Assembly: GCA_964601355.1 (NCBI GenBank)
Contig: CAZRNB010000039.1
Location: forward strand, 1 to 23,920
Length of the DNA: 23,920 nucleotides
Reading direction: 5' to 3'
Origin: CAZRNB01 sp964601355
GTDB lineage: Bacteria; Planctomycetota; Phycisphaerae; Sedimentisphaerales; Anaerobacaceae
Shown: positions 6,777 through 15,100 of the stretch, piece by piece
Layout of the letters: every line of letters begins with the position of its first letter
How positions within the stretch are numbered: the first letter of the stretch is position 1
The notes under the pieces: model-generated
Databases searched by the model: none
What the model saw: the letters and a program-made list of their open reading frames with translations, nothing else
What the model was told of the DNA's origin: nothing
Program-made: the position numbers and the translations under genes

Positions 6777-7211
6777 ATGATCGAAATTACGGATGACATA
6801 ATTATTTCTGAAGATGAGCTGGTTTTCAAAACCTCTCGCAGCGGCGGACCGGGCGGACAGAATGTCAACAAGGTCAACACACGCGTGACACTTCTTTTCG
6901 ACTTGGCGAGTTGCAACAGCTTTCACGAAGAGCAAAAGAGGCAAATACTTGCTCGGTTATCAACGCGTGCTGACAAAACCGGCACAATAAGGATTGTTTC
7001 ACAAAAGTTTAGAACTCAGAGGGCAAATCGTAATGCGGCAGTCGAGCGATTGCGCCGGCTTCTTTTAGAAGGCCTCAAGGAACCATCAGTGCGGGTAAAA
7101 ACTGAGATTCCGTATGTAGCTAAGCTAAGGCGGTTAGAGGGGAAAAGACGTCGAAGTCTGTTAAAACAAAAGCGGGCGAGACGGAATTCGGCAGAAGATT
7201 TGTTGTATTAG
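6777..7211 (+). CDS. arfB: Peptidyl-tRNA hydrolase ArfB-like (class I release-factor domain)
   Basis: 144-aa single-domain protein with the catalytic GGQ of class I release factors (SGGPGGQNVNKVNTRV, GGQ at 26-28). A basic C-terminal tail follows (KLRRLEGKRRRSLLKQKRARR), the feature that in ArfB/YaeJ enters the empty mRNA channel. Role by family: hydrolysis of peptidyl-tRNA on ribosomes stalled without a stop codon. The codon-recognition domains of RF1/RF2 are absent, as expected. Start ATG 6777 has only a weak purine tract upstream. It is transcribed alone; the next 160 bp contain no clear terminator. Confidence 0.88.
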   Translation: MIEITDDIIISEDELVFKTSRSGGPGGQNVNKVNTRVTLLFDLASCNSFHEEQKRQILARLSTRADKTGTIRIVSQKFRTQRANRNAAVERLRRLLLEGLKEPSVRVKTEIPYVAKLRRLEGKRRRSLLKQKRARRNSAEDLLY

Positions 7212-7371
7212 CGTATTACAGAATATCTCAATCGCAATCGTGAGAGCGGTGGGAAAATTTCAACATTCTCGGCTATGCCTCGCTGACGTTATGATGAGCG
7301 AAACATCAGAAAAAATAATTTTTTTGTAATAAAGCGAAGCTACCGGCGTCTTTATATGAGAAAGATGCATT

Positions 7372-8295
7372 ATGGATACGATATTTGAAGCAATAAATTC
7401 TTCCGGCAAAGTATTTGTAGAATTTGCCCTGCCGATGCTTGTTCAATCCAGTGTTGTGATAGGGATTTTTCTGCTGGCCGAATGGCTGCTGAGGAAAAAA
7501 GTCCGGGCAGTGTTTAGGTATTGGCTGGGGATGTTTATCCTTGTGCAGATGATTTTACCTTTCTGGCAGGCCTTCAAAATTTCGTTCGCCGGGACAAATC
7601 AATTTTTTGCGGATGCTTCGGGTCTGTTGCGGTCAGCAGAATCGCCGCTTATTACGTGGCAGGGGATTGTCTTTTTAATTTGGCTCGCTGTCGTAGTCGT
7701 AATGGCCTTGGTATTATTGAAGCGTGCGATTCTTGCCAGGAGGCTTGTCTGGCGGGCAAAGCGGGCGAACCTTTTGATGAAAGACCTTCTTGTATATTGC
7801 TGCAGGTGTTTGGGAGTTAGAGAAAGAAAAGTTACGCTAAAAATCTCGGATGACGGGACAAGTCCGGCGGTTTGTGGCGTATTCAAGCCTGTGATTTTAG
7901 TGCCCCGTAATCTTGCGCCGAGCCTGGGTTCTCGTCATCTGCGAGCCGTCTTGCTGCATGAGCTTGCCCATATTAAACGACGCGATTTGTGGATAAACTG
8001 GGCACAGACAATCTTGCAGATTATCTATTTCTATAATCCTCTATTGATGCTCGCCAATTCGGTGATTCGCAATGTGCGTGAGCAGGCCGTCGATGAGACC
8101 GTGCTTGCCGCTATGGGTCATAAGGTCCAACGTTATCATGAGATGTTGGCGGAGGTGGCAAGGATAGTGCTCAAGCGGCCGGCTTTAAGCCTCGGCCTGA
8201 TTGGGATGGTAGAATCCAAAGATTCGCTGGCAGAGAAGACCCCGACCGCAGGGGTCGGGGCTAATTTTAATCTGCCTCTGCGAAAAAGTGCATAA
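7372..8295 (+). CDS. BlaR1/MecR1-type M56 membrane peptidase, C-terminally truncated
   Basis: 307 aa with membrane helices at about 22-42, 50-66, 98-117 and 207-230. The zinc protease motif HELAH (196-200) and a downstream EQAVDE (237-242) as third ligand region are intact. Family members sense signals and cleave repressors or other membrane partners. Relatives normally continue after a segment like SLGLIGMVESKDSLAE with more helices or a sensor domain. Here that segment (274-288) runs directly into TPTAGVGANFNLPLRKSA and a stop. The junction coincides with a palindromic repeat at 8238-8264, so the normal C-terminus was probably lost by insertion. No BlaI/MecI-type repressor gene is adjacent. 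It may be non-functional as a sensor, though the protease core is complete. Confidence 0.8.
   Translation: MDTIFEAINSSGKVFVEFALPMLVQSSVVIGIFLLAEWLLRKKVRAVFRYWLGMFILVQMILPFWQAFKISFAGTNQFFADASGLLRSAESPLITWQGIVFLIWLAVVVVMALVLLKRAILARRLVWRAKRANLLMKDLLVYCCRCLGVRERKVTLKISDDGTSPAVCGVFKPVILVPRNLAPSLGSRHLRAVLLHELAHIKRRDLWINWAQTILQIIYFYNPLLMLANSVIRNVREQAVDETVLAAMGHKVQRYHEMLAEVARIVLKRPALSLGLIGMVESKDSLAEKTPTAGVGANFNLPLRKSA
8238..8264. repeat. Palindromic element at the truncated end of the M56 gene
   Basis: CCCCGACC (8240-8247) pairs with GGTCGGGG (8253-8260), and GGGGCTAA follows (8257-8264). GGGG-CTAA after a C-rich/G-rich hairpin is the left part of the elements in addB (10831) and addA (15338). GGG-GCT is read in the same frame in all three proteins (GA followed by K or N). 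The downstream palindromes are degenerate here. Confidence 0.5.
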
Positions 8296-8309
8296 CGTGG
8301 CAATTTCGT

Positions 8310-8351
8310 TTCTCGATACTTGTTTCTCGACACTCGACGAGTATCGAGCAT
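8310..8351. repeat. Heptamer inverted-repeat element (unit TTCTCGA)
   Basis: Six 7-bp units in phase: TTCTCGA, TACTTGT, TTCTCGA, CACTCGA, then inverted CGAGTAT and CGAGCAT. CTCGATACT (8312-8320) and AGTATCGAG (8340-8348) form 9-bp perfect arms. The gap 8296-8658 has no gene: it holds this element, the two below, and unassigned sequence at 8352-8446 and 8528-8603. Confidence 0.6.
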
Positions 8352-8446
8352 CCTTCCTTTCTCGTCATCTGATTTCCGTATTGAAAACTATCGCTAATAT
8401 TGGTACAAAAGGGTACTAGTATTCTGTCGCAGCTTAAATGATATAT

Positions 8447-8527
8447 GTCATTGCGAGCGAAGCGAAGCAATCTCTGACATTTGATTTATGAGATTGCCAC
8501 GGCCACCTAAGGTGGTCTCGCAATGAC
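8447..8527. repeat. 81-bp palindromic repeat (GTCATTGCGAG family), copy 1
   Basis: Terminal inverted repeats GTCATTGCGAG (8447-8457) and CTCGCAATGAC (8517-8527) are exact. Nested arms CAATCTC (8468-8474) / GAGATTG (8490-8496) and CCACC-taa-GGTGG (8502-8514) give a branched fold. It has no coding capacity, as expected of a miniature dispersed element. A second, diverged copy starts at 16166. Confidence 0.75.
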
Positions 8528-8603
8528 AACTTCTCAAATTACCTGCGACAAAGTAACAGCCTGCTGGAAATTAAGCGGGCGAAAATAGTTTTCAAATCCT
8601 TGT

Positions 8604-8646
8604 CCCTTCGACAAGCTCAGGGCAGGCTCTGAGCGTAGTCGAAGGA
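8604..8646. repeat. Palindromic repeat supplying the addB ribosome-binding region
   Basis: CCTTCGAC (8605-8612) and GTCGAAGG (8638-8645) form the outer stem, and CTCAG / CTGAG form an inner one. Similar CCTTCGACAAGCTCAGG sequences are common dispersed repeats in environmental bacterial genomes (from memory, not searched). The right arm runs straight into GGAAGGA, eight nt before the addB ATG, so the repeat contributes half of the Shine-Dalgarno. Confidence 0.7.
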
Positions 8647-8658
8647 AGGAAACTTACG

Positions 8659-11600
8659 ATGGCGGTTCAGTTCATTCTTGGTAGAAGCGGTACAGGCAAA
8701 ACCAGTTGTTGCGTAAAAGCAATCGTCAATGCGTTATTAGAGGAAGATGACGACCAATCCTTGCTTTTTTTGGTTCCGGAGCAGGCAACGTATCAGGCTG
8801 AGCGGGCTATTCTGGCTGATAAAAGAATAGCCGGCTACAACCGGTTGAATGTGCTTTCCTTTGACCGTCTGCAGTTCTTGCTGTCGGGTAAAAACACCGC
8901 CAGGCCGGCTCTTTCGCGTACGGGGCAGCAGATGATAATCCACAGGATTTTGCGTGACAATGCGAGCCGGCTGAAAATCTTTAACTTCTCGGCAAACCAG
9001 CCCGGATTAGCCCGGCAGATGGCTCAAACCATCGTTGAGCTGCATCAGTATGCAAAGACGCCGGACGATATTGACCAATTGCTCCAGTGCCTGGCGAAGG
9101 ACGAGCGTAATAATTTGGCAGTTTTGAAATTTGCCGACATAGGCCTGATTCTGAGGGAATATCTGAAATTCATTGAGGGCAGGTTTATTGACCCTGATGT
9201 CCAATTGACTCATACCTGCCGAGCTGCGGCGACGGCAAACTTTGTCAGAGGGGCAAAATTATGGGTGGATGGTTTTGCCGGTTTCACCATCGGCGAGCTT
9301 GCTATGCTCACGGAGCTGCTCAAGGCAGCTTCACAGGTGCAGATTGCCCTTTGTTTGGACCCATCAGAAATTGATTTGATAAAGCCTGACGTCGAAAAAA
9401 TCGATCCGTTTGGTTTATTTAATGCAACGCAGATCACATATATTGAGCTGGTCGATAGGATAAGGAAATGTAATCTGCAATTAGCTGAACCGATCGTTCT
9501 CAGGAAAGCAGTCAGGTTTTCAGCTTGTCCCCAGCTTTTACACGTCGAGCGCAATATATTTCAGTCAGAAGCTCCCCCAATAGCGGCTTCAAATAATATT
9601 CGCATTGTGTCGGCGCCGAACGCGCGGGCCGAGGTGCAATTCGTCGCCAGGCAGATTCTTCAGTTGGTCAGGCAGGGAGATTATCGATATCGTGACATTG
9701 CGGTTATAGCCTCGGATATCGATTGCTATGAGCACTATATAAGGGCATATTTCGAAGACTATAATGTTCCATTTTTTATCGATAAGAGGGAGCCGTTAAA
9801 CCAGCATCCGGCTGCTCAGCTTATCTGTTCGGCACTTGAGACCGTTGCCGGCGGTTTTTCTACCAGCAATATTCTGGCGTATCTAAAAACGGATTTGGTA
9901 CCGATAGGCCGTTTAGACGTTGACCTGCTGGAAAATTACTGTCTGGCGTTCGGCATAACAGGGACTGACTGGCAAAGTGATAAAGAATGGCATTTTGCAG
10001 GAAAGGATCAAGAAGCGTTTGATGAGCAACGTATAAACGAAATCAAACGAAGAGTTATTGAGCCTTTGCTTGAGCTTCGAGATAGTTTTTATCCGAAGGA
10101 TAATCCCGTAAAGACCATAATCGCCGAGGAATTTACGCGAATTGTTTTTGATTTTATGGAGAGTTTACAGATTCGCCGGACACTTGGTGTCTGGATTGAA
10201 GAGGCAGCCGAACGAAAAGATTATGCTGCGATGGATGAGCATCGTCAATTTTATGGCAAGCTGTTAAATATATTTGATGAGCTTTGCGAGGCCTTTGCAG
10301 GCCGGCAGATGACGCTTCCGGATTATCATGCAATTCTAAATTCCGCCTTTTCGCAGTTGACTTTGGCTTTTATTCCGCCGACTTTGAACCAGGTTCTTGT
10401 CGGCTCAATAGAGCGCAGCCGGCATCCGGATTTGAAGGCCGTTTTTCTAATAGGTGCTGCGCAAAGACAATTTCCGGTTCCGGTTGGCTTCGATAGTATT
10501 TTGACCGAAGATGACCGCAACGCCGCTGTACGCCATGGCGAATTTGAATTGGCCGCAACCGCTGGCCAGAAATTGGCCCAGCGCCGTTATTTGGCCTATA
10601 TCGCATTTACTCGGCCGTCACAATTTTTGTGTATTACGTATCCGGCAGTTGATGAAAAAGGAAGCGCTGTATCTCGTTCACAGTTTATAGACGATGTTGA
10701 ATCATTGTTTGAAAATCTCAATGAAGAATCAATTGCGTATAGTCAAGTCGATATTGAGCAGGTTCAAAATGAGATAGAATTGTCGGAGCTGCTTTGCAGA
10801 CGACTCGGCAGGGATACACAAGAGACAAAACCCCACGTGAAACGTGGGGCTAAATATTTAGCCCCGCAATTTATTGCGGGGTTTACCGACTTATTAAACG
10901 ATATTTGCTGCGATGAGCAATTTTCTGAGCTTGGCTTAAGGATTGTTTCTGCTGTAAATTATGACAATCGCGCACAATTGGATAGTGACGTTGTCGGTAA
11001 AGTATTTGGCCGACGGATAACAAGCTCCGCGACGAAGCTCGGCACTTTTGCCGCATGTCCTTATCAATATTTTGCACGATATGTATTAGAGCTGAAGGAG
11101 CGGGAAGAATTTAAATTAGAGCCGCTGGACGTTGGTGATTTTTATCATCGTGTTTTAGATGCTTTGTTAAAGCGGCTCAATATAGAAAAAAAGGACTTTG
11201 TTACTATTGAGCAAGGAGAACTTTTAAAGCTGCTGAATAATGAAATTGGAAGGATTATTCAGGCACATCCTTTCATATCCAGCTTTTATAGTCGCAGCCC
11301 TCACAACGCATTTATCATCTCTTCTTCCAGCGAAATACTTGAGGATTGCGTTTTGGCAATTGCCCAAATGGTTCGTGCAGGAAACTTCAGACCCAAACTT
11401 TCGGAAGTCGCCTTCGGCCAGACCAAAGAAGCCGTTGAAAGTATCGGTGAATATAAATTCGACATTCCTGATGATGTGGAATTGTTCTTGGATGGCAAGA
11501 TCGATCGGCTGGATGTGGCAGAGGTTGATGGCGAAAAGGTCGCGGTCATTTTCGATTACAAACGCAGACCCCGGTTTTTTAACTGGGCGGAGTTTTATTA

Positions 11601-12138
11601 CGGCCTGGATATGCAGCTGCCGATTTACATGCTGGCTGTCTGTAGCGCAGCTCGTTCGAAGGTCAAGAGAGCAGTCGGCGCATTTTATTTGCCGGTCGAA
11701 ATAGTGCCGGCCACAACCGCACTTGGCAAAATATCAGATGAAACAGGCAGTTTCGATTATAAGGCAAAAGGGATATTCGACGGTAAATTTTACAAGCAAT
11801 TAGATGCAGCAGCATGTTCCGGCTGGAGCAAATTTTACAGCTTTCGTATTACTTCCAAGGACGAGCAGTATGGAAATTACGGCATAAGCTCGGCGCTGCA
11901 GCCGGACCATTTTGAAAAGGTTCTGAAATTTACTGAGAGGAAGATTGTCCAAATAGTGGGTGAAATCATTTCCGGCAGGATTGACGTAAAGCCGTATCGT
12001 TTGAGCGGAGAATCGCCTTGCCGGTATTGCAAATACAGGTCCGTGTGCAGGTTTGATTGGCAGATAAACGACTATAACTTTTTGGAATCGCTTAATAAGA
12101 GTCAGTGTCTGGGGAAGATGGTGACAGTAGATGACTGA
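8659..12138 (+). CDS. addB: AddB subunit of the AddAB helicase-nuclease
   Basis: 1159 aa, the usual length for Firmicutes-type AddB. It processes double-strand breaks together with AddA, cutting one strand and supporting Chi recognition. Walker A GRSGTGKT is at 8-15. The nuclease active site is visible as D949 (GKIDRLD) and D966-Y967-K968 (VIFDYK), followed by DMQLPIYMLA. Four cysteines for the 4Fe-4S cluster are intact: C800 (AACPYQYF) and C1121, C1124, C1130 (CRYCKYRSVC), with the spacing known from Bacillus AddB. Both catalytic and cluster residues predict an active subunit. ATG 8659 has GGAAGGA upstream. Residues 725-742 are encoded entirely by a palindromic repeat. The stop overlaps the addA start. 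Confidence 0.95.
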   Translation: MAVQFILGRSGTGKTSCCVKAIVNALLEEDDDQSLLFLVPEQATYQAERAILADKRIAGYNRLNVLSFDRLQFLLSGKNTARPALSRTGQQMIIHRILRDNASRLKIFNFSANQPGLARQMAQTIVELHQYAKTPDDIDQLLQCLAKDERNNLAVLKFADIGLILREYLKFIEGRFIDPDVQLTHTCRAAATANFVRGAKLWVDGFAGFTIGELAMLTELLKAASQVQIALCLDPSEIDLIKPDVEKIDPFGLFNATQITYIELVDRIRKCNLQLAEPIVLRKAVRFSACPQLLHVERNIFQSEAPPIAASNNIRIVSAPNARAEVQFVARQILQLVRQGDYRYRDIAVIASDIDCYEHYIRAYFEDYNVPFFIDKREPLNQHPAAQLICSALETVAGGFSTSNILAYLKTDLVPIGRLDVDLLENYCLAFGITGTDWQSDKEWHFAGKDQEAFDEQRINEIKRRVIEPLLELRDSFYPKDNPVKTIIAEEFTRIVFDFMESLQIRRTLGVWIEEAAERKDYAAMDEHRQFYGKLLNIFDELCEAFAGRQMTLPDYHAILNSAFSQLTLAFIPPTLNQVLVGSIERSRHPDLKAVFLIGAAQRQFPVPVGFDSILTEDDRNAAVRHGEFELAATAGQKLAQRRYLAYIAFTRPSQFLCITYPAVDEKGSAVSRSQFIDDVESLFENLNEESIAYSQVDIEQVQNEIELSELLCRRLGRDTQETKPHVKRGAKYLAPQFIAGFTDLLNDICCDEQFSELGLRIVSAVNYDNRAQLDSDVVGKVFGRRITSSATKLGTFAACPYQYFARYVLELKEREEFKLEPLDVGDFYHRVLDALLKRLNIEKKDFVTIEQGELLKLLNNEIGRIIQAHPFISSFYSRSPHNAFIISSSSEILEDCVLAIAQMVRAGNFRPKLSEVAFGQTKEAVESIGEYKFDIPDDVELFLDGKIDRLDVAEVDGEKVAVIFDYKRRPRFFNWAEFYYGLDMQLPIYMLAVCSAARSKVKRAVGAFYLPVEIVPATTALGKISDETGSFDYKAKGIFDGKFYKQLDAAACSGWSKFYSFRITSKDEQYGNYGISSALQPDHFEKVLKFTERKIVQIVGEIISGRIDVKPYRLSGESPCRYCKYRSVCRFDWQINDYNFLESLNKSQCLGKMVTVDD
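10831..10881. repeat. Protein-coding triple-palindrome element inside addB
   Basis: Three abutting palindromes: CCCCACGT-gaa-ACGTGGGG (10831-10849), GGCTAAATATTTAGCC (10848-10863) and CCCCGCAA-ttta-TTGCGGGG (10862-10881). The 51-bp length is exactly 17 codons and keeps the frame, adding PHVKRGAKYLAPQFIAG to AddB. The element in addA at 15338-15387 has the same design and frame. Confidence 0.85.
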
Positions 12139-15100
12139 TAAGAAGATCAAATGGACCGAGCAGCAGCGGCAGGCTGTTACCGCACGTGGAAGCGATGTTT
12201 TGGTCACCGCCTCAGCCGGCACCGGAAAGACAGCGGTTCTATCAGGAAGATGCGTCGATATTGTATCCGACAAATCTATATGTCCCGATATCTGGAGCGT
12301 GCTGGTGCTGACTTTTACCGATATGGCCGCGGAAGAAATGCGCAGCCGAATTGCCGAGCAATTAAGGGTGGCGCTTGCAGGAAGTCAGGACCCTCAAAAA
12401 AGGCGTCATCTTCAACAGCAGCTTATACTGCTGCCCGGCGCCGACGTCGGCACGATTCATTCGTTCTGCAAACGCCTTATCACGGAGTATTTCTACAAGC
12501 TGGGTCTTGACCCTGCTTTTAGGGTAATGGATGCCGATGAGGCGAAGCTGCTCAAAACAGAAGTGCTCGAAAAAACCATCGACTGGGCTTGGCAGCAAAG
12601 CGATCTGCAGCAGGCGCTTCAGCAGCTTTTGTACCGGCGGGACCTCCGTGCTAATGACGGATTTATGGCAAAGATAATCGAGATCAGCGATTTTCTCGAT
12701 GGCATAGTGTCACGACAAAACTGGTACGAAAGGGCGGCTCAGCTTGTTGAAATCGCTAATCCATTTAAGACCAGCCTCGGCGAGAAACAAAAACAAATTA
12801 TCGCAGACAAATTACGTCAAATACTTGCTCAAATTAACTATGCAATAAGGCTTTATGAGCGAGAAACGACCGGAGGAAATTGGGCAGTAAAATGGAAAGT
12901 TTCTCTTGCCGAGCCTGTTGCCAAATATGTCGAGCTTATAGAATCTGGTAACTGGGAAAAGTTCAGCGAGCAGGTGGGAAAGCACCCAAAGCCTTCGAGA
13001 TACGAATACAAACCCAAAGATATGGAAGGTCCGGTTGCCCGGATTATTAGAAGCGTTGCGGAAGCTGCAAAAAAATCTTTTGATAAGCTGTTTGACCTTG
13101 CAATCTTGAATCCTGATTACCTTGATGTTCTCGGCGGCTCCGTCGGATTGCAGACGAAGGTGCTCATAAAACTTTTGAGCAGATTCGACCAGTTGTATAG
13201 CCAGGCCAAAGGAGCGGTCAACTGCCTGGATTTTGCCGACCTTGAACACTATGCATTGAAATTATTAATAAATGAGAAGTCTTTGGAAGAAAGGACAATG
13301 CCTTCAGAGGTGGCTTTGGGTCTCCAGCGAAAATACAAACATATATTTGTCGATGAATATCAGGATATCAATTCTGTCCAGAGGCTTATACTCGACATGC
13401 TAAGCCCCGGCGGAAATATCTTCGAGGTTGGCGATGTCAAGCAGAGTATTTACGCCTTTCGAGGGGCTGAGCCGGATATTTTCATCGAACAGCTGAAGCA
13501 GGTCTCGACTGATTCCCAAAGAGCGCCCAAAGGCCTGCGCATTGACCTAAATGCAAATTTTCGCTCGGCTAAAGAAATACTCGATTTTGTTAATAAGATA
13601 TTCTCACGGATAATGACAGCCTGTTTTGCTGGGATTGACTATGATGAATCCGCTCATTTAAGACCTTGGCAGGATTCAGGACACAAATCGCCGTCCACGG
13701 GACACGTGATTGAGCTGCACGTCCTCGACGAGACTGATATAGGCTCAGAGTCACAGGATGATACGGCGCAAAGCTCTGAGGTTGAAGATAATTTTGGCGT
13801 CGTTAACGCCAGGCAGCAGCAGGCTGCGATGATTGCACAGCGTATCAAACAAATGGTCGGAGAAGAAACGGGCAAGGCGGAGTTTCAGATATACGATAAA
13901 GAGCTGGATAAGCTCAGGGATGTTGAATATCGTGACATCGTAATATTAATGCGCTCGCTTGCCAAAAAAGCCAACGACTATGTCGAGGTGCTTCAATTGG
14001 CCGGCGTGCCCGTCAGTTGTCAGGCAACGGCCGGATATTTCGAGGCGACTGAAATCACCGATATGTTATGTCTGCTGAAGGTTTTGGATAATCTTCAGCG
14101 TGACATCGAATTTGCCGCGGTGTTGCGAAGTCCCTTTTTTAATGTCAGTGACACAGAGCTGGCAAAAATAAAAATACATAGTGACGCATTGGGAACTCAA
14201 AACTCAAAACTCAAAACTAAAAACTATTATGATTGTGTGCTGCAATATTGCCGGTCCGGTACTGATGCGAAACTTGCTGACAAGCTTAATAAAATTGTTG
14301 ATCAGCTTGAGCAGTGGCGGACAATAGCCAGGCGGGGAAATCTCGCTGATTTAATATGGCATATATACCGACGGACGCACTTTTTGTCGTTTGTCTCGGC
14401 ACTTCCTTCGGGCCAGGCCCGCAGAGCCAATCTTCTCAAGCTGCACGACAGGGCAATCCAGTTTGAGGGTTTCGTCACGAGCACCGGCATACCTTCACTG
14501 TCTTACTTTATCAGCTTTATTGAAAAGCTTCAGGAGACAGGCCAGGATTGGTCGCCTGCTGAGCCGCAGGAAGCAATTGGCAATGCCGTTCGCATATTAA
14601 GCGTTCATAAAAGTAAAGGGCTTGAATTTCCCGTTGTTGTTTTGGCTGAGCTGGATAGCGGATTCAATAGAAAGGATATTTACGCGGACGTGCTGGCCGA
14701 TGCAAGTGACACCATGGGATTGCAGATAATAGACCGTGGTTCTAATAACAAGCTGTCAAGTTTGGCGCACCAGGTCATAGCAGAAGAAAAGCTTACAAAA
14801 TTATTAGCCGAGGAGATGCGTATTTTATACGTTGCCACGACACGAGCCAGAGACCGGCTCATTTTAACCGCTTCAGAAAGGCGAAACCGTTGTCGTGATA
14901 TTATTTCAAATGGTTTCTTTTTTGGCACGGAGTCAGTTCCTGATTGGCTGCTTCGATCCAGCCGCAGTCTCTTGGACTGGATATTATATGCACTTTCCGA
15001 CCAAAAAGTTCTGCACGATAGCTTCCAAATCGGCTTGGCAGAACAGATCCGAGATGATGGTTTGTTTAGCTTAAAACTTTACACTCAGGAGGATATAGAA

